Shown: positions 47,274 through 58,653, numbered from the stretch's first letter. The stretch is 64,000 bases of DNA from Janthinobacterium sp. FW305-129 (GCF_020858115.1 NZ_JACYMM010000011.1:186001-250000), one strand, 5' to 3'. Numbers and translations: made by a program. Notes: a model not told the origin generated them from the sequence alone.

Positions 47274-48077
47274 ATGACGAAGCACTCAGACTTGAACAGC
47301 GCGGCCATCGCCGCCCATTGCGCCACGGGCGCTTCCCACGTTGCCATCGAAGTGGTCGACGAAACGGGATCGACCAACGCCGACCTGCTGGCGCGCTGCG
47401 CCACCCTGGCCGGCCCCACCCTGCGCATCGCCGGCCAGCAGACTGCCGGACGCGGGCGTGCCGGACGGCCGTGGGTGTCGCAGCCGGACGCCAGCCTGAT
47501 GTTTTCGCTGGCCTGGCGCTTCAAGGGACCGCTGCACCGGCTGGTCGGCTTGCCGCTGGCCGTCGGCGTGGCGCTGGCCGAAAGCATGACGGCGCTGGGC
47601 GTGCCAGTGCAGCTGAAATGGCCGAACGATCTGCTCAAGGATGGCCACAAACTGGCGGGCATCCTCGTCGAGACGCAGCAGGCGCAGGGCAACGATAGTG
47701 GTGGCGTGTGGGCCGTCATCGGCTGCGGCATCAATCTCTTGATGCCCGATGCGCTGGAACGGCAGATCGGGCGCAGCGTCTCGGCCGTGCCCTGGCTGGC
47801 GCAGATGGAGCGCAATACCCTGGTGGCGGCCCTGCTCAGCCGCCTGGCCGGCGTGCTGGCCGAATTCGACGACACGGGCTTTGCGCCGTTTACGGAACGC
47901 TGGAACGCACTGCACGCATGGCAGGGCCAGCACGTGAAAATCCTCGACAACGGCCAGCTGCTGCAGCAAGGCGTGGCGGCCGGCGTGGATCACCTGGGCC
48001 GTTTGCTGCTGCGTACCGATGGCGGCCTGCAGGAAATCATGTCCGGCGACGTGTCCTTGCGCCTGGCCGGGGAGTAA
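47274..48077 (+). CDS. birA: Biotin--[acetyl-CoA-carboxylase] ligase, short form
   Basis: 267 residues. The ligase core has ETGSTNADL, the biotinyl-AMP loop QTAGRGRAGRPWVSQ, QLKWPNDLLKDGHKLAGILVE and a C-terminal SH3-like end (GQHVKILDNGQLLQQGVAAGVD). There is no N-terminal helix-turn-helix, so it is an enzyme only and not the biotin repressor. The frame upstream of ATG 47274 overlaps the SDR gene and is not coding. Confidence 0.94.
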   Translation: MTKHSDLNSAAIAAHCATGASHVAIEVVDETGSTNADLLARCATLAGPTLRIAGQQTAGRGRAGRPWVSQPDASLMFSLAWRFKGPLHRLVGLPLAVGVALAESMTALGVPVQLKWPNDLLKDGHKLAGILVETQQAQGNDSGGVWAVIGCGINLLMPDALERQIGRSVSAVPWLAQMERNTLVAALLSRLAGVLAEFDDTGFAPFTERWNALHAWQGQHVKILDNGQLLQQGVAAGVDHLGRLLLRTDGGLQEIMSGDVSLRLAGE

Positions 48078-48081
48078 GCGC

Positions 48082-48840
48082 ATGCTGCTGCTGATCGACG
48101 CCGGCAATACGCGCATCAAATGGGCGCTCGTGGCCGCCGATAGTGCCGCCGGCGGCTGGCTGGCCAGCGGCGCCGTCACGCACACGCAGATCGATACCCT
48201 GGCCGCGCAGTGGGCGCCACTTGCCATCAGCGAGGCGCTGCTGTCGAACGTGGCGGGCGCCGTCATCGGCACGCGCCTGCGCGCCATGCTGCCGGTGGCC
48301 CCCGGCGATTTTGCCTCGCTGCCGCAACTGGCCGGACTGACGAACGGCTATCGCGTACCATCGCAGCTGGGCTGCGACCGCTTTGCCGCCGCCATCGGCG
48401 CGCACGCGCTGGCGCCAGGCCAGGCCGTCATCGTCGCCAATTGCGGCACCGCCACCACCATCGACGCCATCACGGCCGATGGCGTTTTCCTCGGCGGGAT
48501 GATCTTGCCGGGACTGGGATTGATGGCCAGCTCGCTGGCGCGCAATACGGCGCAGCTGCCGCACATCGCCAGCGATGCCGTGCTGCCGGCCGGCTTTGCC
48601 GACAATACGGACGACGCCATCCTCTCCGGCTGCCTGGCGGCGCAGGCGGGCGCCATCGAAAGGGCCGTGCGCATGCACGGCGCCAGCGCCTGCCTGCTGT
48701 CGGGCGGCGCCGCAGCGCGCATTGCACCGGCCCTGGCGCTGGCGGTACCGCTGCACCTGGTGGACAATATCGTCATGCTCGGCCTGCAAGCGGCCGCGCG
48801 CGCCGGAGCCCCAGGAACACAAGGAAACCACGTATGCTGA
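48082..48840 (+). CDS. coaX: Type III pantothenate kinase
   Basis: 252 residues of the ASKHA fold. LLLIDAGNTRIKWAL binds phosphate, PSQLGCDRFAAAIGAH and VANCGTATTIDAITADGVFLGGMILPG are the conserved blocks, and CLLSGGAAARIAPAL follows. It catalyses the first step of CoA synthesis. GGAG lies 8 nt before ATG 48082. It follows birA by 4 nt and overlaps the next gene by 7 nt. Confidence 0.95.
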   Translation: MLLLIDAGNTRIKWALVAADSAAGGWLASGAVTHTQIDTLAAQWAPLAISEALLSNVAGAVIGTRLRAMLPVAPGDFASLPQLAGLTNGYRVPSQLGCDRFAAAIGAHALAPGQAVIVANCGTATTIDAITADGVFLGGMILPGLGLMASSLARNTAQLPHIASDAVLPAGFADNTDDAILSGCLAAQAGAIERAVRMHGASACLLSGGAAARIAPALALAVPLHLVDNIVMLGLQAAARAGAPGTQGNHVC

Positions 48841-49532
48841 AATTCGTCTTCTGGCTGCTGGCCGGCGTCAACCTGCTGGTGCTGGCCATCGGCCAGGGTT
48901 ATCTGGGCAGTTTTCGCACGGAGACGCGCGAACCGGCGCGCCTGAAAAACCAGCTGCAGGCGGGCAAGCTCACCTTGCTGACGCAGGAGCAGGCCACGGC
49001 GCCCGCCGCGCCGCCGGCCGCCGAAGAGGCGGAGAAGCCGGTGGCGGCCGTGCCGGCACCGCCGACGACGTATGCCTGCACGGAAGTGGGCAATTTCCTG
49101 CTGGCCGACGGGCGCCGCTTCGAGGCGCAAGTGGCCGCGCTGGACCTGGGCGACCGCCAGTCGCGCCGCAACGTGGCCGGCCAGGACATTTCCAGCTACA
49201 TGGTGTACATCCCGCCGCAGGGCAGCAAGGAAGGCGCCGACCGCAAGGCCGGCGAATTGAAGCAGCTGGGCGTGACGAATTACTTCATCATGAACGAAAG
49301 CAGCCCGCTGCGCTGGGGCATTTCACTGGGCGTATTCAAGTCGGAAAGCGGTGCGCAAAGCCAGCTGGCATCGCTCAACAAACAGGGCGTGCACAGCGCG
49401 CGCATCGCCCCCCGCTACAGCGCCAGCAAGCAGCTGGCCTACCAGTTCCGCGACCTCGACGCCGCCACGCGCACGCGCCTGGAGAAGATCAAGGCGCAGT
49501 TCCCGGAACAAGACCTGCGCAATTGTAAATAA
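48834..49532 (+). CDS. SPOR-like inner-membrane protein
   Basis: 232 residues. One N-terminal anchor (FVFWLLAGVNLLVLAIGQGYLG, residues 3-24), a P/A-rich linker (about 55-80) and a C-terminal SPOR-like domain (SSYMVYIPPQGSKEGADRKAGELKQLGV, SLGVFKSESGAQSQLASLN in outline). AAGGA precedes the ATG, which lies inside the coaX end. Its stop codon directly abuts the stop of the convergent rlpA. It probably acts at the division site, from the SPOR fold. Confidence 0.85.
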   Translation: MLKFVFWLLAGVNLLVLAIGQGYLGSFRTETREPARLKNQLQAGKLTLLTQEQATAPAAPPAAEEAEKPVAAVPAPPTTYACTEVGNFLLADGRRFEAQVAALDLGDRQSRRNVAGQDISSYMVYIPPQGSKEGADRKAGELKQLGVTNYFIMNESSPLRWGISLGVFKSESGAQSQLASLNKQGVHSARIAPRYSASKQLAYQFRDLDAATRTRLEKIKAQFPEQDLRNCK

Positions 49533-50576
49533 CTACCTTTGGATCACGATGGGCTTGATGCCCGTCGATTCCGGCAAATTCGCCGCCGCGCGTGCCGCCT
49601 CGGCGCGGCTGGAGAACGGTCCGCCGTACAGGCGGAACAGGTTACCGGCCTGCACCACGCCCAGGGTACCCAAGGCCGCCGCGTACGGCGCAAGGCGCGA
49701 ACGCCCCGATTCCGCATTGTCGGCCCGCGAATAGGCGCCCAGCTGCAAATAGAAGCCGCTGGCCAGCGCTGCCGGGGCTGGCATGGCCACTGTCGCATCG
49801 ACGGGCAGCATCTGCGACGATACTTCCGGCTGCACCACGGCACCCGTTTCCACGGGCGTGTCGATGGAGATGGCCACCACCGACGGCACCGGCTTTGGCG
49901 CCGCGCGGGCCGCGAGAATGGCATCAATATCGGCCGGCAGCAGGCGTTCGACGACCACCTGGTGGCTGCCCTTGCCGAGGAAGCCCAGTTTCAGCGCCGC
50001 CGTGTAGGACACGTCGATGACGCGCGTGGCGTGGAACGGGCCGCGGTCGTTGATGCGCACGATCACCTGCTCGCCGCTGTCGATGCTCGTCACGCGCGCA
50101 TACGACGGGATCGGCAAGGTCGGATGGGCCGCCGTCATCTTGTACATATCGTAGATTTCGCCCGACGAGGTGCGCTGGCCATGGAATTTCTTGCCATACC
50201 AGGTGCCCGTGCCCTTCTGCGTAAACGGTTCGTTGTCGGTGATCGGCGTGTACGTCTTGCCAAAGACGACATACGGACGGTTCGAGCGCGTCGAATACGG
50301 CTCGTTGCGCACTTCCGCGTCGGGTACGTCGCGCAGGTTGGCCGGCGGATTGTCTCCCGGGCCATCGTCCTTGTAGTAGCCGCCACGGCCGGAACCGGCC
50401 GCCGGCAATACCGGCAAGGTGGGATCCTGGCGCACCGGCACCTTGACCTTGCCGCCGGACGGCAGCGGCACGTTGTTCGATGCGGGCTTGTGCGGCGTGG
50501 TGCCGCAGGCGGCCAGGGTCAGCAGGATCGTCAGGCTCAGCCCGCGCATGGCGAAGGTATCGAAAGGCGCCCGCAT
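49533..50576 (-). CDS. rlpA: RlpA family septal lytic transglycosylase-like lipoprotein with SPOR domain
   Basis: 347 residues. A lipobox LTLAAC near residue 24 is followed by a linker and the double-psi beta-barrel of RlpA: GTWYGKKFHGQRTSSGEIYDM, AAHPTLPIPSYARVTS, VRINDRGPFHATRVIDVS. The SPOR domain is C-terminal (GFYLQLGAYSRADNAESG). It cleaves naked glycan strands in relatives. Start at 50576, coupled TGATG with rodA; ATG 50549 would also include the lipobox. Confidence 0.93.
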   Translation of the reverse strand: MRAPFDTFAMRGLSLTILLTLAACGTTPHKPASNNVPLPSGGKVKVPVRQDPTLPVLPAAGSGRGGYYKDDGPGDNPPANLRDVPDAEVRNEPYSTRSNRPYVVFGKTYTPITDNEPFTQKGTGTWYGKKFHGQRTSSGEIYDMYKMTAAHPTLPIPSYARVTSIDSGEQVIVRINDRGPFHATRVIDVSYTAALKLGFLGKGSHQVVVERLLPADIDAILAARAAPKPVPSVVAISIDTPVETGAVVQPEVSSQMLPVDATVAMPAPAALASGFYLQLGAYSRADNAESGRSRLAPYAAALGTLGVVQAGNLFRLYGGPFSSRAEAARAAANLPESTGIKPIVIQR

Positions 50577-51691
50577 CAGGTTTGCACCAGCTTGCGGTGG
50601 CGCTGAATGCTCATCAGGATACCGGTGGCCACGCCCAGGGTCAGCAGCGCGGTGCCGCCATAGCTGAGGAATGGCAGGGGAACGCCGACCACCGGCACGA
50701 TGCCGCTGACCATGCCCATGTTTACAAACGCATACGTAAAGAAAATCATTGTTATCGCTCCTGCCAGCAGGCGAGTGAAAAAACTGGGGGCATTGGCGGC
50801 GATCATCATCCCCCGTCCCACCAGCAGCAAATACATCAGCATCAGGATCAAGTTACCCACCAGGCCGAATTCCTCGGAATATACGGCAAAAATAAAATCG
50901 GTCGTGCGCTCCGGGACGAATTCCAGGTGGGCCTGCGTGCCGTGCGTCCAGCCCTTGCCCGTCATGCCGCCGGAACCGATGGCGATGATGGACTGGATGA
51001 TATGGAAGCCCTTGCCCAGCGGATCCTTGGTCGGATCGATCAGCATCATCACGCGGTCGCGCTGGTAATCATGCAGGTGCGACCAGGCGATCGGCAGGCA
51101 AGAGACAAAGGTGATCAGCAAGCCGGCCAGCACCTTCCACGACAAGCCGGCCAGAAAGATGACGGTAAAGCCGGCCGCCACCACCAGCAGCGCCGTGCCC
51201 AGGTCGGGCTGGCGCGCGATCAGGTACACGGGCACCAGCAGCAGCACGGCCGCCATCAGGAACGACTTCCAGCGCAGGGCGCCCGCATTGTGCTGGAAGA
51301 ACCAGGCCAGCATCAGCGGCGTGGCGATCTTCAGGAATTCGGACGGCTGGATGTCGATCACGCCGATATGCAGCCAGCGCCGCGCACCGAGCTTGATGGT
51401 GCCGAACAGCGCCACGGCCACCAGCAAGATCACCGATACCGTATACGCGGGCACGGCGATGCGCATCATCATCTGCGGCGTGACATTGGCCGCCACCCAC
51501 ATGACGAAAAAGCACAGCAGGATGTTGCGCAAGTGGTCCTCGATCTTGCCGGGGATGCCGATGCTGGCCGAATACAGGGTCAGCAGGCTGGTGCACAGCA
51601 GCATCAGGATGATGATCATCAGCGGCGGATCGAACACCGCCAGGTAGGGTTTGGCGCGCCGCCACAGCGAGCGCCTCTCGTTAATGGGCAT
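50576..51691 (-). CDS. rodA: Rod-shape peptidoglycan glycosyltransferase RodA
   Basis: 371 residues, SEDS family with about 10 membrane segments. LGARRWLHIGVIDIQPSEFLKI, RQPDLGTALLVVAAGF, GSGGMTGKGWTHGTQ and VVGVPLPFLSYGGTALLTLG are family landmarks. It polymerises lipid II for side-wall growth with PBP2. It follows mrdA after 8 nt and ends in TGATG with rlpA. Confidence 0.96.
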   Translation of the reverse strand: MPINERRSLWRRAKPYLAVFDPPLMIIILMLLCTSLLTLYSASIGIPGKIEDHLRNILLCFFVMWVAANVTPQMMMRIAVPAYTVSVILLVAVALFGTIKLGARRWLHIGVIDIQPSEFLKIATPLMLAWFFQHNAGALRWKSFLMAAVLLLVPVYLIARQPDLGTALLVVAAGFTVIFLAGLSWKVLAGLLITFVSCLPIAWSHLHDYQRDRVMMLIDPTKDPLGKGFHIIQSIIAIGSGGMTGKGWTHGTQAHLEFVPERTTDFIFAVYSEEFGLVGNLILMLMYLLLVGRGMMIAANAPSFFTRLLAGAITMIFFTYAFVNMGMVSGIVPVVGVPLPFLSYGGTALLTLGVATGILMSIQRHRKLVQT

Positions 51692-51699
51692 GTGCTTCC

Positions 51700-53670
51700 T
51701 TATTGCCTGGCAGGCGGCGCCGGGGCGGCCTGCTCGTCGGTGATTTCTTCCAGGGTGCGCACTTCGTCGACATCTTCCTTGGGCACCTTGGTGGTGTCCT
51801 TTTCCTTGTCGCTCGGGCGCTTGCCCAGCAGGTAGTAGTCGAGCGCCTTGCGCGCGATCGGCGCGGCCACGCCGGCACCGAAGCCCGCGTTTTCCACCAC
51901 GATGGCGATCGCGATACGCGGCTTGTCGGCCGGCGCGAATGCCGTAAACAGGGCATTGTCGCGCAGGCGTTCGGCCAGCAGCTTGGCGTTGTACTTCTCG
52001 TTTTTCTTGATGCCCACCACCTGCGCCGTACCCGTCTTGCCGCCCACCGTGTACTGCACGCCGGTGAAGATGCGCGCTGCCGTGCCGCCCTGTTCGCTGG
52101 TCACGCCCACCATGGCGCGCTTGATGATGTCGATGTTTTCCTGCTTGAGCGCGATGCGGTAGCTTTCCTTGGGCACCGTCAGGGTACGCGCGCGCGTGGC
52201 CGCGTCTTCGATGATTTTCACCAGATGCGGCTTCATCACCACGCCGTTATTGGCCAGGTTGGCCGTCGCGTGGGCGATCTGCAGCGGCGTGTAGGAATTG
52301 TAGCCGGAGCCGTTACTCACCGAAATCGTGTCGCCGCCCACCCATTTTTTCTGCTGCGGCGTCTTGAAGCGGTTGCGCTTCCATTCCGTCGACGGCAGCA
52401 CGCCCGTCTTTTCATTATTCAGGTCGATGCCCGTCAGCTGGCCGAAGCCGAACGGCTTCATGAAGTCGTGGATGGCGTCGATGCCCATGTCGCGGCCCAG
52501 CTGGTAATAATAGGTGTTGCACGAGACGACGATGGACTTGTGCATGTCCACCGTGCCATGGCCACCCACCTTGTCGTCGCGGAAGGTGTGGCCGCCGAGG
52601 ATGAAGAAGCCGGGATCGGAAATCGATTGGCTCGGCGTGCGCTTGCCCAGTTCCAGCGCGGCCAGCGCCATGAAGGGCTTGAAGGTCGAACCGGGCGCGT
52701 AGGTGCCGGACAGGGGACGGTTGACCATCGGCCGGTCCAGCGAGGTATTGAGTTCGTTCCAGCTTTGCTGGTCGATGCCGTCGACGAACAGGTTCGGATC
52801 GTAGCCTGGCTTGGAGATGTAGGCGAGGATGTCGCCCGTGGCCGGATCTATCGCCACGGCCGCGCCGCGCCATTCGCCGAACGCTTCCTCGACCACCTTC
52901 TGCAGCTCGATGTCGATCGACAGGATCAGGTTATTGCCGGGCGTGGCCGCCGTGCGCGACAGGGTGCGCATGGCGCGCCCGCCGGCCGACACTTCCACCT
53001 CTTCATAGCCGGTGGTGCCATGCAGCTGCTTTTCGTAGCTTTTTTCCAGGCCTTCCTTGCCGATATGGTCGGTGCCGTTGTAGTTGGCCGCGTCCTCGCC
53101 CTCTTCCAGCGCCTTGGCCTCATTGCGGTTGATGCGGCCGATGAAGCCCACCACGTGCGACGCCACCTCGCCCATCGGATACTGGCGGAACAGGCGCGCC
53201 TGCACCTCCACGCCGGGGAAACGGAAACGCTGCGCCGTGAAGCGCGCCACCTCCTCGTCCGTCAGGCGCGTGCGCAGCGGCACGCTGACGAAGTTCTTCG
53301 ATTCTTCCAGCAGCTTCTTGAAGCGGCGGCGATCCTTGACGTCGATCTGCACCAGTGTCGACAGCTCATCGATCACCGAATCGAGGCTGGCGCTCAATTT
53401 CGACGGCGTGATTTCCAGCGTGTAGGCCGAGTAATTGCGCGCCAGGACCACGCCGTTGCGGTCGAGGATCAGGCCGCGCGTGGGCACGATGGGCACCACG
53501 GCGATGCGGTTGTCCTCGGCCTTGGTGGCGTAGTCCTCGTGCTTGATCACCTGCAGCCAGATGAAGCGCGCCAGCAGCAGCGAAAAGCAGACGAAGACGA
53601 GCGCGCCCAGGATGGTCAGGCGCATGCGGAAAAAATGCAGTTCGCGCTCGGTATTTTTCAGTTCGGTCAT
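51700..53670 (-). CDS. mrdA: Penicillin-binding protein 2
   Basis: 656 residues. N-terminal anchor (LTILGALVFVCFSLLLARFIW), pedestal region with PTRGLILDRNGVVLARN, and the transpeptidase domain with S328 in GTYAPGSTFKPFMALAAL, SNGSGYNSYTPLQ and KTGTAQVV. It partners RodA in lateral wall synthesis and lies between mreD and rodA. The C-terminal tail past about 620 is polar (KEKDTTKVPKEDVDEV). Confidence 0.97.
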   Translation of the reverse strand: MTELKNTERELHFFRMRLTILGALVFVCFSLLLARFIWLQVIKHEDYATKAEDNRIAVVPIVPTRGLILDRNGVVLARNYSAYTLEITPSKLSASLDSVIDELSTLVQIDVKDRRRFKKLLEESKNFVSVPLRTRLTDEEVARFTAQRFRFPGVEVQARLFRQYPMGEVASHVVGFIGRINRNEAKALEEGEDAANYNGTDHIGKEGLEKSYEKQLHGTTGYEEVEVSAGGRAMRTLSRTAATPGNNLILSIDIELQKVVEEAFGEWRGAAVAIDPATGDILAYISKPGYDPNLFVDGIDQQSWNELNTSLDRPMVNRPLSGTYAPGSTFKPFMALAALELGKRTPSQSISDPGFFILGGHTFRDDKVGGHGTVDMHKSIVVSCNTYYYQLGRDMGIDAIHDFMKPFGFGQLTGIDLNNEKTGVLPSTEWKRNRFKTPQQKKWVGGDTISVSNGSGYNSYTPLQIAHATANLANNGVVMKPHLVKIIEDAATRARTLTVPKESYRIALKQENIDIIKRAMVGVTSEQGGTAARIFTGVQYTVGGKTGTAQVVGIKKNEKYNAKLLAERLRDNALFTAFAPADKPRIAIAIVVENAGFGAGVAAPIARKALDYYLLGKRPSDKEKDTTKVPKEDVDEVRTLEEITDEQAAPAPPARQ

Positions 53671-53682
53671 GGCAGGCGCCCG

Positions 53683-54195
53683 TCAGATCGGCCGGTTATG
53701 GTCGCGGTCCACGGCGCGGCGCTGCGGCGCCAGCAGGATCCACGTCACGAAAGGCCACAGGGCGACGGCGACGAAGCTCTCGATGAAATTGAGCCAGCCG
53801 GGGAAACGGCCCGAGACGATCAGCCGCGTCAGCAATTGCAGCGCCTGCGTCAGCAGCAGCAGCGGCAGTACGTGCAGCGCCTGCGTCAGGATGGGGAACC
53901 ACAGCACGCGGCGGTGCATCATGATGGCGAAATACGACAGCAAGGTATAGGCCAGCGCATTCTCGCCCAGCAGGGTCGAGTCGTGCACGTCCATCATCAG
54001 GCCCATGAAGAACGCCACGCCGATGCCGACCTTGCGCGGCTGGTGTATGCCCCAGAAGACCAGCACCAGGGCGACGAAATCGGGCACGCCGACGAATTGC
54101 CCCCATGGCAGCAGATTCAGCAGAAAAGCGCACAGCAGGGAAAAACCGATGAACAGGGGGCTGACCGGCAGCAGGATGTAATGCGGGCGGTTCAT
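53683..54195 (-). CDS. mreD: Rod shape-determining protein MreD
   Basis: 170 residues, membrane protein with about five segments. Recognised from YILLPVSPLFIGFSLLCAFLL and DFVALVLVFWGIHQPRKVGIG, with GLMMDVHDSTLLGENALAY. ATG 54195 overlaps the mreC stop (ATGA). The longer frame to 54468 lies inside mreC and is rejected. Confidence 0.94.
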   Translation of the reverse strand: MNRPHYILLPVSPLFIGFSLLCAFLLNLLPWGQFVGVPDFVALVLVFWGIHQPRKVGIGVAFFMGLMMDVHDSTLLGENALAYTLLSYFAIMMHRRVLWFPILTQALHVLPLLLLTQALQLLTRLIVSGRFPGWLNFIESFVAVALWPFVTWILLAPQRRAVDRDHNRPI

Positions 54196-55238
54196 CGTGT
54201 CGCTTCCTTCGGTGGCACGGCAGCAGGCGCTGGTGCAGGTCCTGCAGGCGCCGCGGGTTTCGGCGCGGGGGTGGCGGGCGGTTTCGCGGCCGGCGCTGTT
54301 GCGGCGGCGGCCGCAGGCTCCTTGGCCGGGTCCTTGATCGGCGCCATCTTGCCGGCGATCTTGCGGCCCGTCTTGACTTCTTCGGCCGGTGGGCGCGGCG
54401 GAATCTCGGGCGACGTCATCAGGATGAGCAGCTGAGTGTTGCGTTCGATGCCGGCCAGCGGCTGGCACACGACGCGGCCGAACGGGCCATGTGCATTGCG
54501 CTCTACCAGGGTCACGCGCGCCACGGCCAAGCCGGCCGGGTACAGGCCATCAAGGCCCGAGGTAATGACAATGTCGCCGATCTGGATGTCGGCGCTAGGG
54601 GCCGTGAAGCGCAACTCCATGGTGCCGGACTTGCCGCGGCCGATAGCCACGCTGCGCACGCCATTGCGCAGCAGTTGCACGGGGATGGCCTGCTCTTCGT
54701 CCGTCAGCAAGGTCACTTCGGAGGTGAACGGGAACACGCGCGTGACCTGCCCCACCACGCCCAGGTTGTCGATCACGGGGCGGCCCAGTTCCACGCCGTT
54801 CTGGATGCCGCGATCGAGCACGATCTTGCGCGAGGCCGAATCGCGCGTGTCGTACAGCACTTCGGCCATCATGGTCTTGACGGGCACGCGCTCGCGCGCT
54901 TCCATCAGCTTGCGCAAGTGGTTGTTTTCAACGATATTGAGCTGCGCCTGCTGCATGATCTGCGCCGAGGCGATCTGTTCGTGCTTCAGGTCGCGCACCT
55001 GTTTTTCCAGGGCGGACAGCGATGAAAAATAATTGCCGACGCCCAGCGCCACGTCGCGCGGCACCAGGGCCGCCATCTGCACCGGATACAGCACGGTGCC
55101 GACCGCCTGGCGCACGGCCGTCAGCGCGTGCATGCGCGAATCGACCAGCAACAGGGCGATAGAAATGCCGGCGAACACCATCATCTTGACGCGGGCGGAA
55201 GCGCCTTGTTTGAAAAGTGGCGGAGGACTGTATTCCAT
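54192..55238 (-). CDS. mreC: Rod shape-determining protein MreC
   Basis: 348 residues. An N-terminal membrane helix (VKMMVFAGISIALLLVDSRM), a coiled coil (about 70-110, FSSLSALEKQVRDLKHEQI), and a beta domain (VGQVTRVFPFTSEVTLLTDEEQAIPVQLLRNGVRSVAIG in outline). A proline/alanine-rich C-terminal tail of about 65 residues (KPPATPAPKPAAPAGPAPAPA) is longer than in E. coli. ATG 55238 with GGAAG upstream. Confidence 0.95.
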   Translation of the reverse strand: MEYSPPPLFKQGASARVKMMVFAGISIALLLVDSRMHALTAVRQAVGTVLYPVQMAALVPRDVALGVGNYFSSLSALEKQVRDLKHEQIASAQIMQQAQLNIVENNHLRKLMEARERVPVKTMMAEVLYDTRDSASRKIVLDRGIQNGVELGRPVIDNLGVVGQVTRVFPFTSEVTLLTDEEQAIPVQLLRNGVRSVAIGRGKSGTMELRFTAPSADIQIGDIVITSGLDGLYPAGLAVARVTLVERNAHGPFGRVVCQPLAGIERNTQLLILMTSPEIPPRPPAEEVKTGRKIAGKMAPIKDPAKEPAAAAATAPAAKPPATPAPKPAAPAGPAPAPAAVPPKEATR

Positions 55239-55308
55239 GACTTCCAATAATCAGGCCAGGCGCAGTGCGCCAACGTGCAGGCCCCGGTCAGACGCCGGCG
55301 CCAAAACC

Positions 55309-55335
55309 AAAAAAAGGCCGGAATGGTTTCCGGCC
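55309..55335 (-). terminator. Rho-independent terminator between mreB and mreC
   Basis: On the minus strand, GGCCGGAA pairs with TTCCGGCC around a 4-nt loop and is followed by seven T. It lies 12 nt after the mreB stop and within the mreB-mreC gap, so it should make mreB more abundant than the downstream genes. Confidence 0.85.
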
Positions 55336-55346
55336 CTTCTGTCAGA

Positions 55347-56741
<1,395 letters not shown>

Positions 56742-57044
56742 ATGTCCCTGACACTCTCCGACGTAAAACGCATCGCCCACCTGGCCCAACTTGAAATGGC
56801 CGACGACCAGGCCGTCACGTCTTTGGCCCAATTGAACAAGATTTTTGCACTGGCCGAGCAAATGCAAGCCGTCAATACCGATGGCGTGGCGCCCCTGAGC
56901 CACCCGCTGGCCGCCCACATGGACAATATCGCCCTGCGCCTGCGCGAGGACGTCGCCACGGAAACGAATCGCCGCGACGCCTACCAGGCCGTGGCACCGA
57001 AGGTACAAGATGGACTCTACCTCGTGCCAAAAGTGATCGAATAA
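56742..57044 (+). CDS. gatC: Aspartyl/glutamyl-tRNA amidotransferase subunit C
   Basis: 100 residues. [19 protein letters not shown], then [25 protein letters not shown] in outline, and the end [24 protein letters not shown] are typical GatC. It stabilises the GatAB complex that converts mischarged Asp- or Glu-tRNA to Asn- or Gln-tRNA. First gene of gatCAB. Confidence 0.96.
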   Translation: MSLTLSDVKRIAHLAQLEMADDQAVTSLAQLNKIFALAEQMQAVNTDGVAPLSHPLAAHMDNIALRLREDVATETNRRDAYQAVAPKVQDGLYLVPKVIE

Positions 57045-57107
57045 GCATCTTTCACGCCCTCGCCGAATACGCTTGTCTTCCGCCGAATAAAATCAACTAG
57101 AAACGCC

Positions 57108-58604
57108 ATGCATACAAAATCCATCAAACAGCTGTCCACGCTTTTGCAGAACAAGGAAATTTCCGCCGTTTCACTGGCGACGCATTTCCTCGACCGCATC
57201 GAAGCGGACAACTCGAACGCCTTCCTGCACGTCGACCGTGCGCTGACCCTGGCGCAAGCTGCCGACGCCGATGCGCGCATCGCCGCCGGCACGGCCACGC
57301 CATTGACGGGCGTGCCGATCGCGCACAAGGACTTGTTCGTCACGAAAGGCTGGCGCACGACGGCCGGCTCGAAAATGCTGGCCAACTACGCCAGCCCGTT
57401 TGACGCCACCGTGGTGGAAAAATTCCAGGCGGCCGGCATGGTCACCCTGGGCAAGGTCAACTGCGATGAATTCGCCATGGGTTCCGGCAACGAGAACTCG
57501 GCCTTCGGCGCCGTGCGCAATCCGTGGGACAAGACGGCCGTGCCGGGCGGCTCCTCGGGCGGCTCGGCCGCCGCCGTCGCGGCCGGCCTGACGCCAGCGG
57601 CCACCGGCACCGATACGGGCGGCTCGATCCGCCAGCCGGCCGCCTTCTGCGGCATCACCGGCATCAAGCCAACCTACGGCCGCGTGTCGCGCTTCGGCAT
57701 GATCGCCTTTGCCTCGTCGCTGGACCAGGGCGGCCCGATGGCCCGCTCGGCCGAAGACTGCGCCCTGCTGCTAACCGCCATGGCCGGCTTCGACGAGCGC
57801 GACTCGACCAGCCTGTCGCCGGAACAGGGCGGCGTGGCGGAAGATTTTTCGCGCGACCTGGAGCTCCCCCTGACGGGATTGCGCATCGGCGTGCCGCGCG
57901 AGTACTTCGGCGAGGGCCTGGCCAAAGATGTGGAAGCGGCCGTGCGCGGCGCGCTGGCGCAGTATGAAAAGCTGGGCGCCACCCTGGTCGACATCTCGCT
58001 GCCCAACACGGCCCTGTCGATTCCCGCCTACTACATGATCGCGCCAGCCGAAGCGTCGTCGAACCTGTCGCGCTACGACGGCGTACGCTACGGCCACCGC
58101 GCCACCGAGTACAAGGACTTGCAGGATATGTACAAGAAGTCGCGCGCGCAGGGCTTCGGCCCGGAAGTACAGCGCCGCATCATGGTCGGCACCTATGTGC
58201 TGTGCCACGGCTACTACGACGCCTACTACCTGAAGGCGCAAAAAATCCGCCGCCTGATCGCGCAGGATTTCGAGGCCGTGCTGAATGGCCCGAACGCCGT
58301 CTGCGACGTCATCATGGGCCCCGTCGCGCCGACCGTCGCGTGGGACCTGGGCGACAAGACGGACGACCCGGTAGCGAACTACCTGGCCGACATCTACACC
58401 CTGTCGACCAGCCTGGCCGGCCTGCCCGGCATGTCGATACCATGTGGTTTCGGCGCAGGAGAAAAGAATGGCAAGCGCCCTGTCGGCCTGCAAATCATCG
58501 GCAACTACTTTGGCGAAGCGAAGCTGCTGAACGTGGCCCACCAATTCCAGCAAGTGACGGACTGGCATACGCGTGCTCCAGGCAACGCAACGGCCGGCAT
58601 CTAA
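57108..58604 (+). CDS. gatA: Aspartyl/glutamyl-tRNA amidotransferase subunit A
   Basis: 498 residues, amidase-signature family. Catalytic lysine in [14 protein letters not shown], and the Ser-cisSer-Lys triad serines in [15 protein letters not shown] and [15 protein letters not shown]. It releases ammonia from glutamine for GatB. It is 63 nt after gatC. Confidence 0.97.
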   Translation: MHTKSIKQLSTLLQNKEISAVSLATHFLDRIEADNSNAFLHVDRALTLAQAADADARIAAGTATPLTGVPIAHKDLFVTKGWRTTAGSKMLANYASPFDATVVEKFQAAGMVTLGKVNCDEFAMGSGNENSAFGAVRNPWDKTAVPGGSSGGSAAAVAAGLTPAATGTDTGGSIRQPAAFCGITGIKPTYGRVSRFGMIAFASSLDQGGPMARSAEDCALLLTAMAGFDERDSTSLSPEQGGVAEDFSRDLELPLTGLRIGVPREYFGEGLAKDVEAAVRGALAQYEKLGATLVDISLPNTALSIPAYYMIAPAEASSNLSRYDGVRYGHRATEYKDLQDMYKKSRAQGFGPEVQRRIMVGTYVLCHGYYDAYYLKAQKIRRLIAQDFEAVLNGPNAVCDVIMGPVAPTVAWDLGDKTDDPVANYLADIYTLSTSLAGLPGMSIPCGFGAGEKNGKRPVGLQIIGNYFGEAKLLNVAHQFQQVTDWHTRAPGNATAGI

Positions 58605-58653
58605 GAACAAACGCGCCGCCACTGGCGGCGCCACCAAATTAAGCGAGAACACT

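Noticed and set aside
51703-54435. 910-codon open frame opposite mrdA-mreD-mreC
   Set aside because: Spans three genes of the mre operon on the other strand and has shadow composition.
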